The notes beneath the pieces are model-generated. The model was not told the origin of the DNA and searched no databases. It worked only from the letters and a program-made list of their open reading frames with translations. Both the position numbers and the translations under genes were made by a program. Below are positions 1 through 7,363 of a stretch of 14,990 nt of DNA, one piece after another (within the stretch, counting starts at the first letter, position 1; the number at the start of each line of letters is the position of its first letter). This DNA comes from Gammaproteobacteria bacterium. GTDB lineage: Bacteria; Pseudomonadota; Gammaproteobacteria; UBA6429. The DNA is taken from positions 1-14,990 of the forward strand of contig QIKU01000033.1 of the NCBI GenBank assembly GCA_003232015.1, written 5' to 3'.

Positions 1-299
1 CAATCGGTCCAGCTTTTATATTTCTGTTCTGCCTCTAGTCTTGCGACATGCTGTCGATACTTTGATTCACGATTCATCCAAAATGAAACCGTAGAACCAA
101 GCACTCTTTCTAACTTTTGCGCAGTATCGTATGTAAGGGTAACTTTACCCTTGATAAGTTGATTTAGGTGCTTTGTACTAAAACCCAGTCGGTTTGCAAG
201 CTCAACCTGATTCCAATCACGCTCCTCCATCAAATCAAGAATTGTATCGCCTGGCGTTGATACCCAATCGGGGGCAAATTTTTCTAGTTGACTATTCAT
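1..299 (-). CDS. HigA/VapI-like antitoxin, XRE helix-turn-helix (partial, runs off left edge)
   Basis: About 99 residues are visible from ATG at 299, and the frame is still open at the window edge. Residues about 30-55 form a helix-turn-helix: VELANRLGFS, then a recognition helix around KHLNQLIKG. This is followed by KLERVLGSTVSFWMNRESKY, a stretch typical of HigA/VapI-type antidotes and of longer HigA-ImmA/IrrE fusion proteins. By family it should neutralise the toxin encoded just upstream and repress their shared promoter. The ATG lies inside the last codons of the toxin gene (8-bp overlap), so translation is probably coupled. The toxin-first order is typical of higBA modules. The window cuts the gene, so I cannot tell a short antitoxin (about 100 aa) from one with a C-terminal Zn-peptidase (ImmA/IrrE) domain. 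Confidence 0.8.
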   Translation of the reverse strand, partial: MNSQLEKFAPDWVSTPGDTILDLMEERDWNQVELANRLGFSTKHLNQLIKGKVTLTYDTAQKLERVLGSTVSFWMNRESKYRQHVARLEAEQKYKSWTD

Positions 300-621
300 G
301 AGGATCTCCAATAAACACTACAAATATACTTTCAACGTTTGACCAATCGATGCCGCCATCATCTTTTGTTGGCGGAGGTTTTTTCAATGGCTCAAATAAC
401 AACCTATGCCCACCATGCAAATCTAATGAAAATAGGCCAACCTTATCCCCTGTATATGGGTGAGGCCTTCCAGCTACCAATTCAGAAACATTTGATGCAG
501 CTTCAATATCTGCCAGTCTGGTACGCAGTTTTTTACCGCTATTTGCCCCAATCTTTTTATCAGCTTCTTTGCTAACCAGACAGAGCTTCTTAAGCTTGGC
601 AGTTTTGTAATCGACGTCCAA
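292..621 (-). CDS. HigB/RelE-superfamily toxin of a type II toxin-antitoxin pair
   Basis: A 109-residue protein of the RelE/ParE superfamily 'killer' type, sometimes mis-named killer suppression protein HigA. Supporting features are the N-terminal DVDYKTAKLKKLC pattern, a central LRTRLADIEAA helix and the beta-strand stretch GGHRLLFEPL near residues 70-79. By family it would be an mRNA interferase or translation inhibitor; no catalytic residue is assigned here. The start is TTG at 621, with GGAAG about 7 nt upstream on the minus strand. An ATG three bases before it is out of frame and gives only a shadow ORF. The last codons overlap the antitoxin ATG by 8 bp. A 21-bp palindrome directly upstream (637-657) is a natural operator. 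The family call is fairly secure; toxicity is inferred. Confidence 0.78.
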   Translation of the reverse strand: MDVDYKTAKLKKLCLVSKEADKKIGANSGKKLRTRLADIEAASNVSELVAGRPHPYTGDKVGLFSLDLHGGHRLLFEPLKKPPPTKDDGGIDWSNVESIFVVFIGDPHE

Positions 622-636
622 ATCATTACTTCCAAA

Positions 637-657
637 TATTTACCTTTTAGGTAAATA
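637..657. promoter_or_regulatory. Perfect palindrome upstream of the toxin gene, probable autoregulatory operator
   Basis: Nine-base arms TATTTACCT and AGGTAAATA are separated by TTT. The palindrome lies 15 bp upstream of the TTG start of the toxin gene. HigA-type antitoxins are HTH repressors that bind such palindromes at their own promoter, so this is the likely operator. The binding itself is inferred. Confidence 0.55.
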
Positions 658-827
658 ATTATGGCATAGGAAGTTACCCATTTCAAGTAGATAGTGGGGG
701 TTATACGACTTAACTAAAATATTCTGGGGACACGACACTCATTTTCCAGCAAATAGCCCCGATAAAGCTCAGCGTGCTCTAGAGGCATTAAACCATCCCA
801 AACGATCTTTGGATTCGTCAGGGTCAC
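658..827. other. Non-coding stretch with possible degenerate coding remnants
   Basis: No intact gene is seen. The segment 724-750 (starting CTGGGGACACGACACTC) is bounded by CTGG and CCAG. It resembles relic sequence often seen near REP-associated or IS200-like transposases in gammaproteobacteria; that resemblance is from memory only. On the minus strand two short open readings look protein-like, for example SDPDESKDRLGWF and IVWDGLMPLEHAELYRGYLL. Neither has a start or a recognised family. The 13-mer TTCGTCAGGGTCA at 814-826 recurs at 1836-1848. Confidence 0.3.
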
Positions 828-923
828 TAACCAGTTCAATCTTTAAATAGGAGTGCCTCTTGCCCATAAGTGTAATTGCGCTTTTTCTTCTGCTGTAAGT
901 TTGTCTTGTTTTAATTCAGTCAC
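828..923 (-). pseudogene. Truncated copy of the 56-aa small-protein gene (copy C)
   Basis: This segment matches 1918-2009 without gaps over 92 bases (85 identical by my count), so it is a copy of the N-terminal part of the small gene at 1846-2016. Translation from GTG at 923 reads VTELKQDKLTAEEKAQLHLW, then ARGTPI, then a TAA where the intact copy has CAA (Gln). After RLNWL the homology stops and the C-terminal part is missing. Homology also ends within a base of where the nucleotidyltransferase stop codon lies in the intact copy. It is a decayed duplicate with no nucleotidyltransferase upstream. Confidence 0.7.
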
Positions 924-938
924 CTTTGTCACCGTCCG

Positions 939-1331
939 ATGTTACACCCTCTTGATGATATATCTAATTTGACATACTATTGTACTATAAGCCCAAAAGA
1001 CAAGGATTTAGTCTGGTTGCATGGTGAGGTGAAAACACCGCCTTTTTCTCTAGAAGCTCGGCTTGAAGCCGGTTATTTATTGAGGCAATTACAGCAAGGA
1101 ATAAAGTTGGTGATGCCACAGTCTCCGCCCAATGCCAACGATTGGACGGCGTTGCCACGAGCTACGAATTAATGATGAAAACTGCACCTGGCGAATTCTG
1201 TACAGTACAGAACCGATGCCGATGCGATTGTTCTACTGGAAGTTTTTAATAAAAAAACAAATACAACGCCAAGGCACATAATCGATATATGCAAATATAG
1301 AATTAAGAGGTATGACAATGAAAGCAGCTAA
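939..1331 (+). pseudogene. higB: HigB (Gp49-like) toxin gene broken by two frameshifts
   Basis: The first segment contains KDKDLVWLHGEVKTPPFS and AGYLLRQLQQG, hallmarks of the phage-derived Gp49-like HigB family. Near 1125-1126 one extra C moves the family motif SRPMP into the next frame. That frame continues IGRRCHELRINDENCTWRIL up to about 1203. A 5-base tandem duplication (TACAG/AGTAC, 1199-1208) then restores the original frame. The C-terminal part follows: RTDADAIVLLEVFNKK, then RHIIDICKYRIKRYDNE, ending at TAA 1329-1331. In the starting frame translation stops at 1170-1172 after 77 residues, so no full toxin is made. The ancestral gene overlapped the antitoxin start. The N-terminal start is uncertain; ATG 939 or an in-frame TTG at 969 is possible. 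Confidence 0.85.
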
Positions 1332-1641
1332 ACAAAAAAATCTTGAGGCCAATGGTTGGAAGGTTGGTAATGCAGCTGATTTTTTAGAATTAACGGATGA
1401 AGAAGCAGCCTATATTGAACTTAAACTTACATTGGCTAGTTGTTTAAAATACGAAAGAACCAAACAACACTTAACACAAAAAGACTTTGCTAAACGAATT
1501 AATTCTAGTCAGTCTCGTGTTGCAAAAATGGAAACGGGTGATCGTTCTGTGTCTTTAGATTTGTTGATTAAATCTTTATTGGCACTGGGAGTTAGTAATG
1601 AATATATTGGTAAAACTATTATTAATGCTAAAGCGGCTTAA
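1318..1641 (+). CDS. higA: HigA-like antitoxin, XRE helix-turn-helix (orphaned)
   Basis: A 107-residue DNA-binding antitoxin. The N-terminal KNLEANGWKVGNAADFLELT and the acidic TDEEAAYIELKL are typical of HigA partners of Gp49-like HigB toxins. The HTH spans HLTQKDFAKRINSSQSRVAK with METGDRSVSLDLL after it. Two in-frame ATGs occur at 1312 and 1318. The Shine-Dalgarno AAGAGG at 1305-1310 sits 7 nt before 1318 but only 1 nt before 1312, so I chose 1318. It follows the broken higB and overlaps its ancestral end by about 14 bp. The gene looks intact, so it may act as a solo repressor or as an antitoxin against related HigB toxins. Function is inferred from family. Confidence 0.85.
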   Translation: MKAAKQKNLEANGWKVGNAADFLELTDEEAAYIELKLTLASCLKYERTKQHLTQKDFAKRINSSQSRVAKMETGDRSVSLDLLIKSLLALGVSNEYIGKTIINAKAA

Positions 1642-1664
1642 ATAAAAAAATGCCTGTTTTTATT
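1641..1664 (+). terminator. A/T-rich hairpin after higA, possible weak terminator
   Basis: The arms AATAAAAA (1641-1648) and TTTTTATT (1657-1664) enclose an 8-nt loop directly after the higA stop codon. The stem is A/T only, so its strength is doubtful. Confidence 0.35.
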
Positions 1665-1666
1665 TT

Positions 1667-1714
1667 CGGGATTCCCGTCCCCGCCTTCGCTGGGGACAGG
1701 CTCTGCGCGGAAAT
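1667..1714. repeat. REP-like nested palindrome
   Basis: CGGG-ATT-CCCG (1667-1677) is followed by GTCCCC (1677-1682) pairing with GGGGAC (1692-1697). An imperfect outer pairing joins ATTCCCG with CGCGGAAAT. The style (ATTCCCG, CCTTCGC and GCGCGGAA blocks) resembles dispersed extragenic palindromes of proteobacteria. A related unit occurs at 2519-2538. Confidence 0.5.
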
Positions 1715-1743
1715 AACGTAATCCGTCAGCACAACCGTCAGGA

Positions 1744-1834
1744 TCAGGGCTTGCCTTTTGCTTTAATTGCCTTTTCCCATGCGCCTGATTGAAAGGCAAT
1801 TTTTTGCGCTTCTTCTAACCAGTTCAGTCGTTGA
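1744..1834 (-). pseudogene. C-terminal fragment of the 56-aa gene (copy A), in-frame tandem duplication
   Basis: This segment matches 1846-1936 over 91 bases with about 7 mismatches and a constant 102-bp offset. It encodes QRLNWLEEAQKIAFQSGAWE, then KAIKAKGKP and a TGA. It is in the same frame as the intact gene and lies directly behind its stop codon, separated by two TGA codons. It has no start codon of its own. It is best read as a 34-codon tandem duplication of the 3' end of the small gene. Confidence 0.7.
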
Positions 1835-1845
1835 GTTCGTCAGGG

Positions 1846-2016
1846 TCAGGTCTTGCCTTTTGCTTTAATTGCCTTCTCCCAAGCACCCGATTGAAAGGCA
1901 ATTTTTTGCACTTCTTCTAACCAGTTCAATCGTTGAATAGGAGTAGCTCTTACCCATAAGCGTAATTGCGCTCTTTCTTCTGCTGTAAGTTTGTCTTGTT
2001 TTAATTCAGCTTTCAT
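1846..2016 (-). CDS. 56-aa small protein paired with a nucleotidyltransferase, function unknown
   Basis: The product is 56 residues from ATG at 2016 to TGA at 1846-1848. It begins MKAELKQDKLTAEERAQLRL, continues through WVRATPIQRLNWLEEVQKIA and ends KAIKAKGKT. It is charged, probably helical and has no membrane segment. The ATG lies 11 bp inside the 3' end of the nucleotidyltransferase gene, so the two are probably translated together. I do not recognise a named family. The PIQRLNWLEE pattern resembles small proteins that I recall beside nucleotidyltransferases. Two damaged copies (828-923 and 1744-1834) retain recognisable coding sequence, which supports this being a real gene. By analogy with toxin-antitoxin pairs it could be the antitoxin or a regulator of its neighbour; this is inference. 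Confidence 0.7.
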   Translation of the reverse strand: MKAELKQDKLTAEERAQLRLWVRATPIQRLNWLEEVQKIAFQSGAWEKAIKAKGKT

Positions 2017-2506
2017 CTTTTGAATCCAGCAAACCTTGCAGATATTTAATATCTTCTAAATCCTTTGGCCTGGCTGCTATTTTTTTCATTTCTATTAAAT
2101 CAGTTATAGCACAAACAGGCACGATTACGTCACCTAGTTTCATTTGAACTGATCGTTTTAGCATTTCATCAAATGGGAAAGGTTCACGAATAAACAGATC
2201 AACTATCATTAAAGGGTTACCTGGATCGTAAAGTGAGAACACCAGCATATTTTTTTCTTTAATCCATGATTCACGTGTTGCTGGTTCCGTGAACTTCATC
2301 GGGTCAACGGGGGCGCGTGGTTTTAAACCCAATGATGTTAAAACCTTAATAGCATTTTCGGCTTCGCTTTGATTTAGATTGATAACTAAATCAACATCAG
2401 CAGTGAACCGCGCATAACCGTGTAGCACTGTCGCTAAACCGCCAACGATAATGTATTGTACATCAGCATCGTTTAAGGCTTTAAATAATGGTAAGTAGAG
2501 TGACAT
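2006..2506 (-). CDS. Pol-beta-fold nucleotidyltransferase (AbiEii/DUF6036-like)
   Basis: A 166-residue protein with the minimal nucleotidyltransferase signature. It has VGGLATVLHG at residues 21-30, the metal-binding pair D37-V-D39 in FTADVDLVI, and a likely third carboxylate at D103 in MIVDLF. The RPKDLEDIKYL stretch near residues 146-156 is typical of AbiEii/DUF6036-type proteins. Members of this superfamily transfer nucleotides to proteins or RNA; AbiEii and MenT are toxins that act this way. The target here is unknown. The start is ATG at 2506 with only a weak ribosome-binding site. A perfect GC-rich hairpin (2519-2538) lies 12 nt upstream. The gene overlaps the 56-aa gene by 11 bp. The fold is confident; the toxin or defence role is inferred from gene pairing and from neighbouring toxin-antitoxin modules. 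Confidence 0.82.
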   Translation of the reverse strand: MSLYLPLFKALNDADVQYIIVGGLATVLHGYARFTADVDLVINLNQSEAENAIKVLTSLGLKPRAPVDPMKFTEPATRESWIKEKNMLVFSLYDPGNPLMIVDLFIREPFPFDEMLKRSVQMKLGDVIVPVCAITDLIEMKKIAARPKDLEDIKYLQGLLDSKDES

Positions 2507-2518
2507 TTTATTTAATAG

Positions 2519-2538
2519 ATTCCCGCCTGTGCGGGAAT
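2519..2538. repeat. Perfect palindromic repeat (REP-like) in the nucleotidyltransferase leader
   Basis: The arms ATTCCCGC (2519-2526) and GCGGGAAT (2531-2538) pair perfectly around CTGT. This is a common type of dispersed proteobacterial palindrome. Its position 12 bp upstream of the nucleotidyltransferase start means it could also affect translation of that gene. Confidence 0.6.
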
Positions 2539-2574
2539 GATGTTGTTCCTCTTTAATCTTTTACAGTTACATTC

Positions 2575-2645
2575 TCGCTTCACCTGCGCTGGGCTACCGC
2601 TCGGATTGCTCCCGGATTACGCTGCGCTTCATCCGGGCTACGCTT
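2575..2645. repeat. Second palindromic repeat between thiC and the accessory genes
   Basis: CCCGGAT (2611-2617) pairs with ATCCGGG (2631-2637) across a 13-nt loop containing GCTGCGC. It is flanked by GCTGGGCTACCGCTCGG and GGGCTACGC. Together with 2519-2538 it forms a cluster of extragenic palindromes at the edge of the conserved chromosome. No T-tract follows on the minus strand, so it is not a clear thiC terminator. Confidence 0.5.
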
Positions 2646-2675
2646 TTTAAATTGCGCTTCTGTTTGCATCTTTTT

Positions 2676-4743
<2,068 letters not shown>

Positions 4744-5011
4744 GATATAAATGTAAGTTTGCTGGATGGCCGCGCTGATTGCAAGCATGCTAAGCTAAAT
4801 TAAGCCTGCTATTGTAAATAGGTAGCCATGTAGAGATAAACAGTTACTCAGCATTACAATATAAATCAATAACTTAACTCGATTTATACATTTTTTTTAT
4901 CGGTCTAACAGAACATAAAATAGGCTTTTAAGCTTGGATAGCTTGCCTGCGCCCGGTAAAGCGCTTACCCTTGTGGTTTCCTGATAATAATATATAAATG
5001 GATACCAACAG

Positions 5012-5665
5012 ATGAACTTTGAGACCGCACGCTACAACATGATTGAACAGCAGATCCGCCCCTGGAGTGTGCTCGATCTTACCGTATTAAACCTGCTTGA
5101 AGAAATCCACCGCGAAGACTTTGTGCCAACGGACTACAAAACCATGGCCTTTTCCGACTTTGAAATACCACTCGGGAACGGCGAGCATATGCTGGCCCCC
5201 AGAGTTGAAGCGCGGTTGCTGCAAGAATTAAATGTTCAACCCCATGAAACGGTACTCGAAATTGGTACCGGCAGCGGCTATATGACCGCACTACTCGCAC
5301 AGCTTGCCTTACGTGTTTTTAGCGTTGAAATAGATCAGGATTTAGGTACCGAGGCCGGTCGTAAGCTTGCTAGCCATGATATTAGCAACGTGACTCTCGA
5401 AATTGGTGATGCAGCCAATGGCTGGGACAACCATGCACCCTATGATGTTATTCTGCTAACCGGCTCGGTGCCTAAGCTTTCTGAAAAATTTGAGCAAAGT
5501 CTGAATGTAAATGGCCGTTTACTAGCCGTTGTTGGCGATGAACCCAATATGGAGGTACAACGAATTACACGTATTAGCGATGGTCAATTTAAACGGGAAA
5601 ATCTGTTTGAAACAGTTATTCCACCTTTAAAAAATGCCCCCGAACCGGAACGTTTTAGCTTCTAA
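5012..5665 (+). CDS. PIMT-like SAM-dependent methyltransferase (protein-L-isoaspartate O-methyltransferase family)
   Basis: A 217-residue class I methyltransferase. The SAM motif VLEIGTGSGY is at residues 81-90, followed by the acidic strand end FSVEID near 107-112. The N-terminal MIEQQIRPWSVLD matches the Pcm family. The stretch where classical Pcm has a TxSQPxxVA substrate loop instead reads GNGEHMLAPRVEA (55-67). It is therefore a divergent paralogue that may not repair isoaspartate. It is first in a plus-strand series with rhodanese, a TolC-like protein and waaA; as I recall, the PIMT-like/rhodanese/tolC order recurs in gammaproteobacteria. The ribosome-binding site is weak (GGATACC). A TATAAA at 4993-4998 with TTGTGG 16 bp before it is a possible promoter, but it would leave almost no leader. 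Confidence 0.88.
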   Translation: MNFETARYNMIEQQIRPWSVLDLTVLNLLEEIHREDFVPTDYKTMAFSDFEIPLGNGEHMLAPRVEARLLQELNVQPHETVLEIGTGSGYMTALLAQLALRVFSVEIDQDLGTEAGRKLASHDISNVTLEIGDAANGWDNHAPYDVILLTGSVPKLSEKFEQSLNVNGRLLAVVGDEPNMEVQRITRISDGQFKRENLFETVIPPLKNAPEPERFSF

Positions 5666-5695
5666 AGCCAGCAGCCACTCTCTTTTACAACTATT

Positions 5696-6028
5696 ATGCG
5701 ACATTTTACTGCTGCAAAATTGCAGGCATATCTACAAACTGTTTCTGAAAAAAAGCCCCCAGCCCCTCTGCTGCTGGATGTGCGCGAACCATGGGAATAC
5801 GAACATTGCCATTTAGAGCATTCAAAACTGGTTCCAATGCGCCAGATACCCGACCATGCAGTGCAACTTGATCCAACACAGGAAACCGTTATTATCTGCC
5901 ACCATGGTATTCGGAGTCGACAAGTGGCTCAATATTTGGAATCATTAGGCTTTACTAATCTAATTAACCTGACAGGTGGCGTAGAAGCCTGGGCAATTGA
6001 CATCGACCCGAGTATGAAGCGCTATTAA
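5696..6028 (+). CDS. Rhodanese-like sulfurtransferase
   Basis: A single-domain rhodanese of 110 residues. LLLDVREPWEYEHCHL (residues 25-40) is the CH2A-type signature. The active-site loop is C68-HHGIRS, with Cys68 as the persulfide-forming residue, and GGVEAW closes the fold. No signal peptide is present, so it is cytoplasmic. It lies 30 nt after the PIMT-like gene and 6 nt before the tolC-like gene, so it is probably cotranscribed. The physiological sulfur acceptor is unknown. The start ATG has no clear Shine-Dalgarno, suggesting translational coupling. Confidence 0.93.
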   Translation: MRHFTAAKLQAYLQTVSEKKPPAPLLLDVREPWEYEHCHLEHSKLVPMRQIPDHAVQLDPTQETVIICHHGIRSRQVAQYLESLGFTNLINLTGGVEAWAIDIDPSMKRY

Positions 6029-6034
6029 AAACCA

Positions 6035-7357
6035 ATGAAAAAATCTCTCTTTGTTGCCATTTTTGTTCTTAACGCAAGTTTAAACACCGCCAGTTATGCA
6101 AATGAACCAATCAACAGCCTTTTCGGTATTTACCAGTTAGCCGAAAAAAGCGACCCTGTTTATCTAACAAGCGAAGCTAATTATCTAGCGTTGCAACAAA
6201 GCAATCCGCAAAGCTGGGCAGCCGTTTTGCCACAAATAAGTTTTTCGGCCTACCGATCAAATACCGAACAGGATATTACTGCCTCCACTTCATCCATACA
6301 AAGTTTTGACAGTAACGGTTATACTCTACGTATCAGTCAGGCACTATTCAGACAAAGTGATTTTATTCGTATAAGCCAGAGCAACGCAACCGTACTTAAA
6401 GCACAGGCCAGCTTCGATTTGGCGAAACACGATTTAATTTTACGCGTTGCAACCAGTTACTTTAATGTGCTTGCTGCAAAAGACGATTTAAATTTTAATC
6501 AACGGGAATACAAAGCACTTAAGCGGCGCTTGCTCCAGTCCGAACAAAAATTTAAAGTTGGCCTGATAGCCATTACCGATGTACATGAAGCTCGCGCACG
6601 CTACGACCAGTCAACCGCACAGGTTATTAGCGCAGAAAATAAGCTGCAAATCACACTTGAAAACTTACGCGAACTCACGGGCGTAACACTTGCTGATGTG
6701 AAATCGCTAACCAGAGACATTCCTTTGCTAACACCGGAACCAGAAAATATGGATGCCTGGGTTAAACTTGCTTTAGCGAATAACCTGGACTTACTGGCAG
6801 CCAAACAATTTATGAAAATTGCAAAAGATGAAGTAGCCATTCAACGTGCAGGCCATCTACCTACTCTGGATTTGGTTGCCGAGCGAAGTTATTCTAAAGT
6901 AGGGGGTGGTTTTTTTGGTACCCGACAAATCGATCAAAATTCCATCTCGTTAGAATTTAACTTGCCACTGTATGCCGGTGGGCGAACCACATCGAAAACA
7001 ATCCAGGCACGTTATGAATACAATGCAGCAAAGCAGAAATATATTCAGTCGCAACGTGCAACCGAACGCTTAACCCGCAGCGGCTATCTTAATGTGCTAT
7101 CAAATATTAGTCAGGTTAAAGCCCTTAAACAGGCGGTCACCTCCGGCAATAAAGCACTTGAAACCACGCAGGCTGGCTTTGAAGTCGGCACCCGAACAAC
7201 CGTTGACGTACTCAATTCGCAGCGCGAACTGTTTCGCGCAAAAAAGGATTATGCACGCGCCCGTTATGACTACCTGTTAGAAACCTTACGACTGAAAAAA
7301 GCAGCTGGTATTTTAACAAACAATGATTTAAAAAAAATGAGTGATCTGATCCAATAA
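6035..7357 (+). CDS. tolC: TolC-family outer membrane efflux/secretion protein
   Basis: A 440-residue outer membrane channel component for type I secretion or drug efflux. The signal peptide is MKKSLFVAIFVL... with likely cleavage after ASYA (residue 22). Two alpha/beta repeats follow, typical of the trimeric TolC barrel-tunnel. Recognisable pieces are LRISQALFRQSDFIRISQS, KVGLIAITDVHEARARYDQS, the second beta hairpin LEFNLPLYAGGRTTSKTIQA and the C-terminal FEVGTRTTVDVLNSQRELF. It lies 6 nt after the rhodanese gene and 6 nt before waaA. No inner-membrane or periplasmic pump partner is in the window, so the substrate is unknown. The length fits the family. Confidence 0.95.
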   Translation: MKKSLFVAIFVLNASLNTASYANEPINSLFGIYQLAEKSDPVYLTSEANYLALQQSNPQSWAAVLPQISFSAYRSNTEQDITASTSSIQSFDSNGYTLRISQALFRQSDFIRISQSNATVLKAQASFDLAKHDLILRVATSYFNVLAAKDDLNFNQREYKALKRRLLQSEQKFKVGLIAITDVHEARARYDQSTAQVISAENKLQITLENLRELTGVTLADVKSLTRDIPLLTPEPENMDAWVKLALANNLDLLAAKQFMKIAKDEVAIQRAGHLPTLDLVAERSYSKVGGGFFGTRQIDQNSISLEFNLPLYAGGRTTSKTIQARYEYNAAKQKYIQSQRATERLTRSGYLNVLSNISQVKALKQAVTSGNKALETTQAGFEVGTRTTVDVLNSQRELFRAKKDYARARYDYLLETLRLKKAAGILTNNDLKKMSDLIQ

Positions 7358-7363
7358 TAAACA

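Noticed and set aside
474..686. 70-aa minus-strand ORF starting just before the toxin's TTG
   Set aside because: It lies in another frame of the toxin gene and shows no family features; the toxin frame has the recognisable protein.
969..988. TTGACA followed by TACTAT as a promoter
   Set aside because: The spacing is only 8 bp, too short for a sigma-70 promoter, and it lies inside the higB reading frame.
1312..1317. First ATG as the higA start
   Set aside because: The Shine-Dalgarno would be only 1 nt away; the ATG at 1318 has 7-nt spacing.
1744..1948. CRISPR-like array from the repeated 84-91-bp units
   Set aside because: Only two adjacent long units, both coding, with no short regular spacers; this is a gene duplication.
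5079..5300. Minus-strand ORF of 73 aa within the PIMT-like gene, and similar antisense ORFs in thiC, waaA and the protease
   Set aside because: These are shadows of well-supported genes on the other strand, with no ribosome-binding sites or recognisable domains.
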